NCBI GenBank assembly: GCA_963920665.1
Contig: OY987272.1
Location: 16,621,001 to 16,685,000 of the forward strand
DNA length: 64,000 nt
DNA from: Straminergon stramineum
Lineage: Eukaryota > Streptophyta > Bryopsida > Hypnales > Calliergonaceae
Direction of reading: 5' to 3'
In this document: one piece after another, positions 46,816-57,171 of the stretch
How positions within the stretch are numbered: the stretch's first letter is position 1
Layout: the number at the start of each line of letters is the position of its first letter
Program-made: the position numbers and the translations under genes
Notes under the pieces: generated by a model
Told to the model about the DNA's origin: nothing
The model's database searches: none
Seen by the model: the letters and a program-made list of their open reading frames with translations, nothing else

Positions 46816-47045
46816 TTAACCCCTAAACGACGCAGCAGACGTTTTTTGTCCGATGAATGACAAGGAATTTTCCCTTGTAGGATAGAATTGCAACTATTCA
46901 TCCTTGAAATTATGGGTGAAAAGGGAAGATCTTATACAGTAATTTGACTCCCAATGTGTATTTTTTATTTTTTTAAAGATGATGATGTCACACAGTTCTA
47001 AAATGGCTGATTTCCACGGTCACCATCCCAATGTTCAAGGGTTAA
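46816..47045. mobile_element. Short TTAA-ended MITE
   Basis: 230 bp from TTAACCCCTAAACGACGCAG to CCCAATGTTCAAGGGTTAA. The ends agree for about 12 bases. The interior differs from families A-F. It is the smallest convincing member of the TTAA/CCCC superfamily and lies 2.2 kb downstream of the GDSL locus. Confidence 0.65.
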
Positions 47046-47082
47046 CTTAGTGAGTGTGGATCCACCTAACATAATCTCAATG

Positions 47083-47169
47083 TAGGAGAGTTTTGCCATT
47101 GTGACATGTATGATTGGTTAAGCAATTGAAGAAGTCAAATGGTTCAACTCTCTTACATTGAGATTATAT
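47083..47169. repeat. Small palindromic element U
   Basis: About 87 bp with inverted ends ATAATCTCAATGTAGGAGAG and CTCTCTTACATTGAGATTAT. One arm is repeated at about 46627-46680. It could be a tiny MITE. No target duplication is clear. Confidence 0.55.
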
Positions 47170-47701
47170 CTAATAATTATAGAGTAGGCCAAGTCATCAA
47201 AAATAATCGTCAATTAGTACCAATCTTGCCACCCACAACTCAGTAGATCATAACTAGTGATTACTTTTGATACTATGACCTACTTTGCAATTACCTAGTT
47301 TATAATTTTGCCAAGTCTAAACCAACAACTGTTTAGCAAATCTGGCATCTTTTCTAAACTAGGTGGGACTATCGGAGTAATATGTTATTATATTAGTTTC
47401 CAAATGCCCAATGGGAACTGCCCTTCATTGACACTCATTATATCAAAAAAAATTTGCTAGAAATCTAAAATGTGAAACAAGTGTCCCTTTCTTATCACAT
47501 GGAGATAAAACTTGATGGTAAAATTTAGGTGAAGTTCTAGAATTGTATTTGAATATTATTATATGCTTGGAAAAGTTATGAGAGATCAAAGTTCAATCGG
47601 TATAACTTTTTATATCTAAGTGTTATTTTCAAATTTCCTTGTGTTGAACATCTAGTATTGATTATTAAGATTTAATTGAATATATTTCGGGAAATACTAT
47701 T

Positions 47702-47893
47702 TACACTAAATAGGGGTATTAAGGGGACCAAAAAATTAAAGGGACTTACTGTAGAAAACTGTAGATGTTTGAAGCATGATGTACATCCCCTGGACACTTC
47801 AATAACTATTGATGTACAATGAATGTAGATATTTATATAGTGTGGAATGTCGATTAATTAGTATGGGTCCCCTTAATACCCCTATTCAGTGTA
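47702..47893. mobile_element. Tc1/mariner-like MITE, family K copy 4 (short form)
   Basis: 188 bp between TA dinucleotides, with 26-bp inverted ends starting CACTAAATAGGGGTATTAAG. It shares the outermost CACTAAATAG and a core near AATGTCGATTAATTAG with the longer family K copies. It is a sub-family with its own sub-terminal sequence. Confidence 0.72.
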
Positions 47894-48209
47894 GTTTCTA
47901 TTTTAGTGATGCTACCTTGATATTCTTTAGCTTCAAATTTGTTTTTCACCATGTCTTTACAGTTGTTACAAATATGGTCAATTTCATTAAAATGGCAGTA
48001 TTAAGTGTGCCATTTTTCAGACCGTGCACTCTAAACTGTAAAAAGGACATCTAGGAATGATGTAGATTTTGGATATCTAGGACTCATACAAATTTCATAA
48101 ATCTAGAAATGGTATAGATTTTAGACCACATGGTCTAAATTATTTATGGTGTCTCTAGATTTCAAACATCTAGGACATGTCTAGATTTCTACCATCTACG
48201 ACAGGTTTA
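47894..48209 (+). repeat. Degenerate short tandem repeats (TAGATTTCAGACCA-type)
   Basis: From about 48050 a loose repeat of roughly 25-45 bp with TAGATTT, AGACCA and ATCTAGGAC blocks recurs until the MITE at 48222 and resumes after it to about 48500. The first part (47894-48050) has nothing recognised. Confidence 0.5.
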
Positions 48210-48480
48210 GATTTCAGACCAACGGTGCTAGTATGTGAGCCCAAGAATGAAAGCTTGTGAGCATTGAGCCTACATTATAGGTACCTATAATATAGATACC
48301 ACACATTATAGAAGGTGTATGTATCATAAACACCTATAATATGGGTATTTGTAACATATATACCCTATAATCATAGACGGTTTCTATAGTATATACACCT
48401 ATAACATGGGTGTGTAGTATTATAGGCTCATGGGCTCACACTCCTATGCTCACATCGTAGCAACCCTCGATTTCAGACCA
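48210..48480. mobile_element. 247-bp Mutator-like MITE D copy 2
   Basis: The body 48222-48468 is inverted relative to 11640-11886 and has the same length. It is bounded by identical GATTTCAGACCA repeats (48210-48221 and 48469-48480). The ends carry GCTAGTATGTGAGCCC and its partner GCTCACATCGTAGC. The host sequence is a short tandem repeat containing that 12-mer, so part of the flanking identity could be pre-existing. Confidence 0.8.
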
Positions 48481-48874
48481 CACAATCTAAACTTGCAAAA
48501 TGCCAAAGTAGTGAAATGGCCTACGATTTCAATGGAATAGCACCATTTTAATGAAATTGACCATAAATGTACAATTTTTATTTTATTTTATAAAATTAAA
48601 TTCTTTTTTCAAATTAAAACATCAAAGTCCCTATTATTTGTTTTTTTGAAATTTTGCACTTTTCTAATTTTCCTACTTAGAGAATTATTCTATACTCTAT
48701 CTTCCTAGGATAAAATCTTTTGAAAGGTCTTTATATTTGCCATATATATTTTAATTTAATTTATTTTTAGAATTTTAAAGTACTCCAAAAAATACATGAG
48801 TACTATTGCAATTGCCTTGAGTGTGTTGGGCATTATTAATAATTGCACATTCTTTCATTAGAAGAGATTCAAGT

Positions 48875-49115
48875 CCTATGGAAGGCCATTTTAGCCTTGT
48901 TCCCCTCCCTACGAACTAGAGTGCCACTATCAGAATATTAAATAGTATTATTAATGATAATAACAAAAAATTAAATTTTAAAAATAATATTTTTAAATAA
49001 GAATTTTTTTTAAATTAATTAATTAATTAATATTATCTGATGTGGCCAAAGTTTGGCCACATCAGAGTGTAGATGTAGCGCAGTTTCCAACATTCACCAT
49101 AGTCCGAGAACGCAG
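48875..49115. mobile_element. Inverted-repeat MITE V copy 3 with perfect palindrome
   Basis: Contains GGCCATTTTAGCCTTGTTCC (as in the complement of 61090-61125), an A/T-rich core, and a perfect palindrome 49037-49065 made of CTGATGTGGCCAAA, one G, and TTTGGCCACATCAG. Orientation is opposite to the copy at 60884. The ends are not sharp. Confidence 0.5.
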
Positions 49116-50168
49116 AGGAACTCACACTCTTCCTTACCACCTATATTAAATCTCTTCCAATGTATGTATAATTTAGAGTGGTTGCAAGATATAATTAATA
49201 ATTTATATCAAAACCTTGTTTTGGGCCACATAAGTGGAATTTTTGTTCAAGTACTTTCACTACTAGAAGTTGTAGAGGATCACATTATCACAATTGTTTA
49301 TTTTTGGTGAGGTTATTAATAACTATATAACAATCATGTGCTCAATTGACAAGTATTTCTAGTGGCTAGATATCTCCAAAAATAAGGATTAACACATTTC
49401 TATATTTGCAAAGTTGAAAAATAATTACATAAAGATTAATTGGTCATTACATCCCACTCAATGGCATCCAAAAAAAATTCCAAATAATTACAAGTGGTCA
49501 ATTCCAAGTATCTCTATCCAACTGAAAAATAAAATGTAACTTTTCTGTGGCTCTTTTATTATGATCTTTAGAATGATTTTTTTCTTAATAATTATTACTT
49601 CAATTCAAAAAAAATTGACAATTCAGAATGCTCTTGTTCATTAGTTCCTAGAGCCACAGCTCACAATATAATTATGTTAAAGATCAATATGAATTCCTAG
49701 GAACATGAATTCTTCTACTAAAATAAAGAATTGAGGTGACCTAAAAATTAAGGAAAAAGACTGAAAGAAAGATTCAAGGTAGAAACACTTAGAATGAATA
49801 ACTTAAGCATTTGAGTATGTAAGATTTGGAGAATTCATTGAGAAATTGAACTCTATGTGTGCGAAAATAAGGATGAAGAAGAATGCAATAAAAGTGATTT
49901 TTTTTCTCTAAAGAATGAATATTTTATTCAATATAAACGTGTATTTTTCATCTGGACCAATCATTATCTTATAGCTTCACCTAAAACAACTAAATTTGGA
50001 ACTTGTTTCTAATCAAATGTGAGCAAATCAAAGTCTTTATCAATGAATGATACATCCAACTATTGTCCATTATAGGGCACCCTATTGTGTCATTACAAGG
50101 AGCTTCTCTCTTTTTGTTTTTTGTTTCCAAACAAATGAATCAAGGGAGGATGCTAAATCCTACAAATG
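49116..50168. other. AT-rich DNA with a possible decayed retroposon tail
   Basis: No gene. Around 50108-50140 the plus strand reads TTTTGTTTCCAAACAAATGA, resembling the complement of the retroposon tail family, but no target duplication was found. Confidence 0.3.
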
Positions 50169-50392
50169 AAGTAGGCCCCGTAGGGGCCAGATTTACCATG
50201 GGGAAAACGCAGGAATTTTTTATTTTTTGCACATTATTTTTTTTGCAAATTCTGAATTCATATTTGCAATCAGAGACCCCAAAATAATATGGAGAGGTCT
50301 AGAGCATACCTCAGGCACGGCCCAAAATAGGGGTCAGGTTTTACTTTTACCCCCGAGTAAAACACAAAATGCCCATGCGGGGCCCACTTAGT
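50169..50392. mobile_element. Inverted-repeat element Y copy 1
   Basis: About 224 bp with ends AGTAGGCCCCGTAGGGGC and GCCCATGCGGGGCCCACT. The core GAATTCATATTTGCAATCAG is shared with 51007-51266. GC-rich ends and an AT-rich core are typical of a MITE. The target site is unclear. Confidence 0.55.
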
Positions 50393-50617
50393 TTGCAAGA
50401 TTTAGTGTCCTGCTGAATCAAGTGTCCAGAGGTTTTTTTCTCCTTTTTTTCCTGTTTTCCCTTTTTACCCAAATGAAACAAGTGTCCAGAGTTTCATCAT
50501 ATCTGCAATTGGATATCTTTAATTTGCAGAGATCCAAGATTTCCCTGTAAGAATACCCACATGTGCACAACACTGCTGCCAAACCCCTGCAAGAAGAAAC
50601 TCAGAACAGAGCAACTT

Positions 50618-50700
50618 ACAGTAACTTAATTCTTTTTTTTTTTTACACAAATGAAACGGAATTTCATTGCAAAGGAGAAAAAAAAAAGACAGTAACTTAA
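50618..50700 (-). mobile_element. 59-bp retroposon tail with 12-bp target duplication
   Basis: The insert 50630-50688 lies between identical ACAGTAACTTAA repeats (50618-50629, 50689-50700). On the minus strand it reads GCAATGAAATTCCGTTTCAT then TTGTGT and a long A tract. Only the hairpin tail of the parent retroelement is present. Confidence 0.8.
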
Positions 50701-50855
50701 CTTATCTTAACTTCCAAACCAACTCTTTTGACCCTGAAAATTGCCTGGAAAGCAAGTGCAAGCTGACAGACGGAGTGACCTCAAGTACAAGAATTTGAAA
50801 CATCACTGCTCCACAGAAAATGCATGAAAAGGTTGGCAAGTACTCCATATAACTT

Positions 50856-50984
50856 AAAGGAGCATAAGTTATTGTGTTTTGTTTTGTTTTTGAAGCAAAG
50901 GAAACGAAATTCCATTGCGAGATTGCAAGGTGGAGGCAGGCAGATCGAAACTGCTAAGTTAGACAAAAAAAGGAGCAGAAGTTA
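50856..50984 (-). mobile_element. 97-bp retroposon with 16-bp target duplication
   Basis: The insert 50872-50968 lies between AAAGGAGCATAAGTTA and AAAGGAGCAGAAGTTA (15 of 16). The minus strand holds GCAATGGAATTTCGTTTCCT and a CAAAACAAAACA-type tail like that at 8677-8729. The stem changes are partly compensated (GGAA with TTCC), so the hairpin is kept. About 155 bp from the previous retroposon. Confidence 0.78.
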
Positions 50985-51006
50985 ACTTAATATTGAAGCT
51001 GCTACT

Positions 51007-51266
51007 CATGGATGAGGGCCGGGGTGGATTGACCCCCTCACTCATCCCCAAGGGAAAATCCTGAAATTTTTTATTTGTCACGCAATATAACATTTACAAA
51101 TTTTGAATTCATATTTGCAATCAGAGGCCCTGAGTTTGCAGCAAGCAAGGGGTACAGAAGATAAATTAATGAAGCACAAAATAGGGAGGCTTTCTTTTAC
51201 ATGCACCCTTGGATTGACTTAGGGGGGACAAGTGAGGGGGTCAATCCTCCCCAGCCATGCATGAGC
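51007..51266. mobile_element. Inverted-repeat element Y copy 2
   Basis: About 260 bp with roughly 40-bp inverted ends: left GGGGTGGATTGACCCCCTCA, right TGAGGGGGTCAATCCTCCCC, within CTCATGGATG and CATGCATGAG outer parts. The core matches Y copy 1. No coding sequence. Confidence 0.62.
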
Positions 51267-51314
51267 CAGTGGGCCATCTCATGTCCTGAAATTTGTCTGT
51301 GCATGGTGGTAAGC

Positions 51315-51550
51315 TACACTGAATAGTGAAATTAGGTTGCCTTACCCCAAGAAAGTTACTTTACAAGCCATCAAAGTCAACAAATATTTCTAAAAATATT
51401 TCCATTCGTACACATGGAGATTCCTAAGTTCCAAATATAGCGATATGAAATTCAAAAGTAGTTCATTCTTGTATAGTAACTGTAAATATTTATTTTGTGT
51501 CAAATGTCGAGAAATTAGTGAGGGGCAACCTAATTTCACTATTTAGTGTA
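51315..51550. mobile_element. Tc1/mariner-like MITE, family K copy 3
   Basis: 232 bp between TA at 51315-51316 and 51549-51550. Ends are CACTGAATAGTGAAATTAGG and CCTAATTTCACTATTTAGTG. The interior aligns with 35136-35384. It is a well-kept copy with intact terminal repeats. Confidence 0.84.
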
Positions 51551-52069
51551 GATAGATTTATACAAGTAAACTCAGTGGCATTTTCAGCCTACATCTTTTG
51601 AAATATTTTAGAAAAAGGATTTTGACTTTTGCATTGCATGATTTGGATACAATGAACATGGAGTTTATGGTGTGACTCGGCTTTTTGCCATTCTTTTCAC
51701 ATGTTATTCAGTGGTTCTCCATGGTAATTCAGTTGTTGCCTAGGCTTAGTCATTTAAATCGGTAAAAAATCTAATTTTTTTTGGCATTTCTGTCATTTTC
51801 CATAAATTTGCAAAACCAATCAGTTAAAAAATCAAAAAATCAAATACAACTCAATTTAAATACTAGGTTGAAGGCAATTCATCAATTCAAGGCAATTTAT
51901 TTGCACACTACCATACTTGGATAGCAAGTTCGGTTTAAATTATTTTTTTTAAAGTTTTGAATTCTTCTACAAATTCTAGGACTAGATATGTGAATCTATA
52001 AATATATGTAAATATGATTGGTCGGAAATCCAAAGAATTCAATAATAGTCCATTGAGTCAAATATCAAT

Positions 52070-52240
52070 CTATCATTTGACCATCTACTATCAAAAAAAA
52101 TTTTATGGAAAAATGAAGGAATTACTTCATTGACATTTAGTGAGTGAAGAGTGGAGAGGTTATATTTATAATGAAATTTATAGTCCATCATGAATCCTCA
52201 TAGGGTATGGCACAATTTGAAGAAGAGAGCTTTGACCACT
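52070..52240 (+). repeat. Interspersed repeat X copy 1
   Basis: About 170 bp similar to 58650-58822: GAAGGAATTACTTCATTGAC, then ATTTAGTGAG, GTGGAGAGG, ATCATGAATCCTC and TTTGAAGAAGAGAG. Non-coding. Class unknown. Confidence 0.55.
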
Positions 52241-52242
52241 TG

Positions 52243-52641
52243 TTGTCAAAAACACAGGAATTGTATTCAAAGCTGAATTTCAGACTTGATTTAGACATAG
52301 TACAATATTTGTTTTCAAAAAACTTTGAACTAAGTTAATGTGATAGATACAGTTAAATTTCATCTCCAAAAATCCGTTTGTGATTTTGAGAATCCAAGAA
52401 AAATTTATGAATAAAATTCAAAGAGGATGTTTGAAATTGTCAAAGAAAATGTCCCTTTTAACCCCTCTAAATTTTGTCCATAACTTTTTCTTGGAGTCTT
52501 AAAATCTCACACAGATTTTTGGAGATGAAATTTAGCTTGATTTTTCACATATATCTAGTTCAAAATCTTTTTAAAAGAAAAATTATACTATGTCTAAATG
52601 AGGTCTGAAATTTTACTTTGAACACGATTCTTGCTTATGAC
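52243..52641. mobile_element. Fold-back element of about 400 bp
   Basis: Inverted arms: left near 52255-52305 with AATTTCAGACTTGATTTAGA then CATAGTACAA; right near 52583-52630 with TTATACTATG then TCTAAATGAGGTCTGAAATT. Pairing extends inwards through the GTTCAAAGT-type and GAGATGAAATTTA regions. The centre holds TTAACCCCTC at 52458-52467, which may be coincidence. Confidence 0.5.
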
Positions 52642-53206
52642 TTAAATATAAGTGATTGAATTTCAACTAATCCTATTGATTTACATATCCCACATGGGTT
52701 GTTTTACCTACTACTACCACACTTCTATAAAGAGTTTGTCTTTACAGCCTTAGATACTTATTATTGAAAGTACCTACAACAACGGATGGTAGCTCTTGGA
52801 TACCTTTTATTCATTTAGAATTGAATATTGCCTTTTCACTAGGGCTATCCATATAGGAACCGATAGGAGCTTCTGTATGGCAAATGAAATTCGATTGTAC
52901 TTGATAGAGAAGGGATGTAAAACCGTCATTTATATTTCAAAAACGGTTCATTTCCTGTACACCTAATTTTTTATTCGGATATACGACCTAAAATTCTGAA
53001 ACTAAGACGGTAATTTGATGATTTTATTCGGCTGATTTTCTATTAAATGACGGATCTCACCATTCATTGTTTTGACATCTCCAATGATAAACAAGGAGCC
53101 CAAATCTTCGCTATTATACTTTATATAATGAATTTTGACTACGGTAGTCTACTCTAACTCCACCCCTCTTCTTTAGACCATCCCTAGCCAGGGTCTGAAA
53201 TGGACA

Positions 53207-54159
53207 TTAACCCCTAAAGGACCAAATGGTGTTTTTTGGCAACATAGCGATTTCGGGCTGCTCACTATGGATGGAATTTTGATTTTTTTTCTTTGAAATT
53301 TTCACACAACATTTTCCCAAGGAGTAGCTTTAAGACTGAACAATTTTCATAACTTTTGAATACATGGTTAAAAAGTTATTGTATAATATGTTGTTTTCAT
53401 TGCTTGGCGGGCAGCCCGGGCAGCAAAAAAAACTTCTTGAAAAATCACTTTTTTTTAAAATAAAAATTTGAAATTAGTTTTCTACATTTATATATACATG
53501 AAAAGATTTGAATCATTCCATTTTGATTTGTGAGACGAAAGTTATGAAGAGTTTTAGTTGTGGGTAGTTTGTGGGTAGTAATGGAATCTCTACTCTCAAA
53601 TAAACTTTGAAGACCTTTACTTCACTCAATTTTTAATATTTTTGGAAAAAAATAAAAACTGGAGGTGTAGATTGTTTATTACAATATTACAACCATTGGG
53701 ATTGGCATTTTTCAATTCCATAAATAAATTATTTACACTTTAGTATTTTGAATCATTCTCTACTTCTTTCAACTTACTATTTTTTTCCTATATGTTGTAC
53801 AATTCCAAATGATCCAAAAAATTTCAAGAATGTAGCCAACATGACTTGAAGAATGAATCCAAAGAGTTACAACCATTTTGGACATTTTTTCATAATGATT
53901 TGACCTTGTGGAGTGCATCTGCCCGGATTTTTGCAGGGCCAAAAAATGGCTTTTTGTCACTTCAAATGCTAATAACTTGAAATCCAAACGGTGGAAATTT
54001 CTGAAATATTTTTCACATCTTCCCAAACTAGATTACTACAAGATCCTATGGTTACATTTGTTCAAAAATTTATTTTTTCTAAAATTTGGTACTTGTATTG
54101 GAGATGACAGTTTTGGAGTGTTTTTAGTGAAAACATAGTCAAAAACCTTTAGGGGTTAA
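53207..54159. mobile_element. TTAA-ended element, family F copy 2 (inverted)
   Basis: 953 bp from TTAACCCCTAAAGGACCAAA to AAACCTTTAGGGGTTAA, both ends intact. It is the reverse complement of 24867-25799. It contains the sub-terminal AATGCTAATAACTTGAAATC and CAAGATCCTATGGTTA module. It is the cleanest family F copy. Confidence 0.82.
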
Positions 54160-54289
54160 TATGTTGTAAAGTGGATCCGTTTGTGTAAAGCATTGAATGT
54201 CTTGTCAATGATGTTAGAGAGGTTTAACATTTGTCAAATGTTCCTTTATACTTTGCTATGGATGGAATAAGAGCCAAGGTGGGTCCATT

Positions 54290-54531
54290 TCTGAAATGTT
54301 TACCTGTATTCAAAAAAACTTTTCACCCACAACTTTGAATGCTAATGTTTTTCAATTTGTACAGTCAAACTTGATAAAAATTTTACCACATGATCTTATA
54401 CAATTATAGTACAAGATCCTATGGTTAGAAGTTTTAATTATAATTTCTTGAATGAATGAATGAACACAACAAAAATGGCAATTTTGAGTGATTTTTGTCA
54501 AAAAATAGGCCTTGGCCATGTAGGAGTTTAG
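54290..54531. mobile_element. Fragment of a family C TTAA element
   Basis: The last 240 bp are the reverse complement of the start of 10392-12099, including CAAGATCCTATGGTTAGAAG and GGCCTTGGCCATGTAGGAGTT. The outer TTAA has become TTTA. The other half is missing. Confidence 0.55.
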
Positions 54532-54838
54532 TATAGTAAAGATCGCATTGTGGAACCTTGTCTTTTACTTTCTACATGTTGTAGTGCTTGTTCTTGGTGA
54601 CTACGCATGTGTAGGATTTGTAAGGCCTACAATCAAGAAATAGATACCCATGGCGGAATTCTTTAGAAATTCATAAGTAATTCAAAAATGCTCCAAAAAA
54701 CTATGAAACCACTTGGATTAGATTCCACATCAATTGTTCTTCAAGTGAAAAACAAGGAAAAATAATTTTGTGCATCTAAGAACCATTGAAAAGGTTGACC
54801 AACCTTTAGACATGCACTTTAAGAGCAAACTACCTTAC

Positions 54839-54873
54839 CGTATGTTGGGGTTAAATTCATTAAACCCCATACG
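54839..54873. repeat. Hairpin of two facing TTAA/CCCC-type ends
   Basis: CGTATG, TT, GGGGTTAA, a 5-6 nt loop, then TTAAACCCC and ATACG form an almost perfect hairpin. It looks like two superfamily termini facing outwards-in with nothing between them, or a chance palindrome. Confidence 0.4.
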
Positions 54874-55179
54874 AAATCATTTTTTTAAGATTATTTTTCT
54901 TTGGTTAACTTGATTTAGAATTTCTAGAATTTCATCTTACAGGATTCAAAATATTTCATGACCTTTAGCAAAGCTAAGAATATTCTATAACCTTTAGTAG
55001 TTTCACAATTTTATTGGCACTTAGGGCTTTATCATTACCCATGACTTCACCGATATTCACAACTTTGGTTTCATAGATTTTTTGAAGATGAATATTTTTT
55101 TCAATATTCAATTATGCCAAGTTATGATTTTTGAAAATTTCATTAGATGCCATATTTATTTATATTTTGAATTAATTCT

Positions 55180-55870
55180 TAACAAATATGACCCTAGTGT
55201 AGGATATTGCATGGAATGATTTTGGCATCTTTGCAATTATACTTTTATGTAGCAAATTTTGACTTTTACACGGCATGGTTTGGACATCACGAATGTCAAA
55301 CACGAGCCTATATACATGTTTGCAATACTTTACATAATGAATTTTGACTTTTGCATGGCATGGTTTTAATATCCATGAGGTCAAATTGGAGAGTAAGGGG
55401 CATCACAAACTTAATGTTTGTCATATTTGTGAGAAAGAATTAGGACTTTTGCATGGCATGGTTTTGACACCTCCAAGGTTTAATTAGACAAGAAGGGATA
55501 TTACAAGTCTACATCTCTAAAAAAGAATTATGACTTTTGTAGGGCATGGTTTTGACATCCTCAACATCAACTTGGAGACAAAGGTTCTTTGTTATTTTTC
55601 ATTCACTAAATAGAGCTTGAAATTTGATATTCAAGCAAAAAAATTCCATTTAGAGTTACACCGTGAAGTTGGATCTATGAACTTTTTGAATATTTCTCAA
55701 GTGAAGCATTTTGTTATCAATGTGAATTGTTTTAATGGTGATAGGTTTGAAAAGCAAATTGGCCATCATGAGGCCATCATGAAAAGACTTTACAAATAGA
55801 TTTTGTGACTTCAATTGGTATGGCTTAGACATCCCAATGTCAAATTGGAGACAAAGGTTTGTTTTCATTT
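55180..55870 (+). repeat. Degenerate tandem array, unit about 85-98 bp
   Basis: Units start with GACTTTTGCATGGCATGGTT at 55261, 55346, 55444 and 55532, and a diverged one at 55807. Each is followed by a GACATC block and, in most, TCAAATTGGAGACAAAGG. About 210 bp of other DNA separates the last two. Faint relatives occur near 51630 and 53060. No shared frame was found. Confidence 0.65.
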
Positions 55871-57171
55871 CTAATTCTTCTTGTCATGAAGTCTTTTTAA
55901 GCCTTCCCTTTGTTCCAATCCTACTGCAAGCAACCGTAGAATTTCCAAAAGTCCATCAAAGCAATATCATGCATAGTTATGAAATTCTTGACTACTAGAG
56001 TATGGAATAGAACTTGAAACCCATTGATACTCTAAGACAACCATGAAACTCCAAAGTTGTATTGTATTGTAGAATTTGGTTGTAAGTTCAAAAGTTAGTT
56101 ATGATGAAAGCCTTGCAATGAGTTATCCCATGAATTTTAATCAATTTTGTGCTTGTAGCCACACATGGGGGATTTAACCCTAGAACAATGCCGTAGACTA
56201 GAGTGGTCCAATGGATGACTTCTATGTTAACTATAGGAAACAAATGCATCTATTGGTTCAATAGCTAGAGTATTTTACTGACTATCTTGTTCTTAGAGGA
56301 CCACATCATTCTAGTGTCCAAGTGTTTTCTCATTGCAATGAAGGTATAGGTATCCTTTTTTGTTTTTTGCATTGGTATTTGGTAGTAATGTCCTTTATGA
56401 AAAAGAAAAAGAAAAGGTGTGCAAAACAAGTACTTGATTTGTGAAAAGAATCTATAAGGTGAATTGATACAACCTCAGTATAAGTTAGAAGCACCATATG
56501 AGACTTTTTTAGTGCAATGGAAAAGAAAACCCTTTGAGTTGGCTGGTGGGGAGAATGTTGGACCTAGCATTTTTTTAGTGGCGAAATATAGCCAAAATTC
56601 ACCCATTCCTTGTACTTCCATTGTCTACAAGAATCACAGGGGTAGAAATTATATTTTTTAGCCTAATTGCACTATCCGCTAATTATATTTAGCCATCTAA
56701 CCTAGTGCAAAAAGCTCACATTGCCATTGAATTGAATAGCACTAGGTTGTGCTCACTTGTATTACTCTCATTGTGGCTATATATTATGAACAAGGTTGCC
56801 AAATCTTAGACATTGGATGATTTTTTTCTTTGCTTGCCCTAATATGTAAGTACATTAAAGTCCAATATTCTAAGACACTTTTCCCAATGCACTTTTGTAT
56901 CGCCATATTAGTCTCTTATACAAATAGATTAGGAGCCAAAACCACTATCAAGGTTTGGCTCTTGTAGCTAAGATTTTGAAAGTTTCTTTATTTTGTAGCC
57001 AACATCACAATCCACCTTGAATGAAGGATTTTGTAGTTTGGATTTCGAACTTTGAAATCCAAGTTTATTGTGCTACTTGTGCAAAAGAAAGTTCAATTCA
57101 AGATGGAGTGGGATTTTATAGGATCCATCCGAGCTCGATTGTGTGTCTGTTTCAATTGCCCTATGCAATTT
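55871..57171. other. AT-rich DNA, nothing recognised
   Basis: No gene. A short plus-strand frame at 56464-56661 has no motif. Confidence 0.3.

Noticed and set aside
52458..52467. TTAACCCCTC as another TTAA element start
   Set aside because: It sits in the centre of a fold-back element, and no partner end was found within 1 kb.
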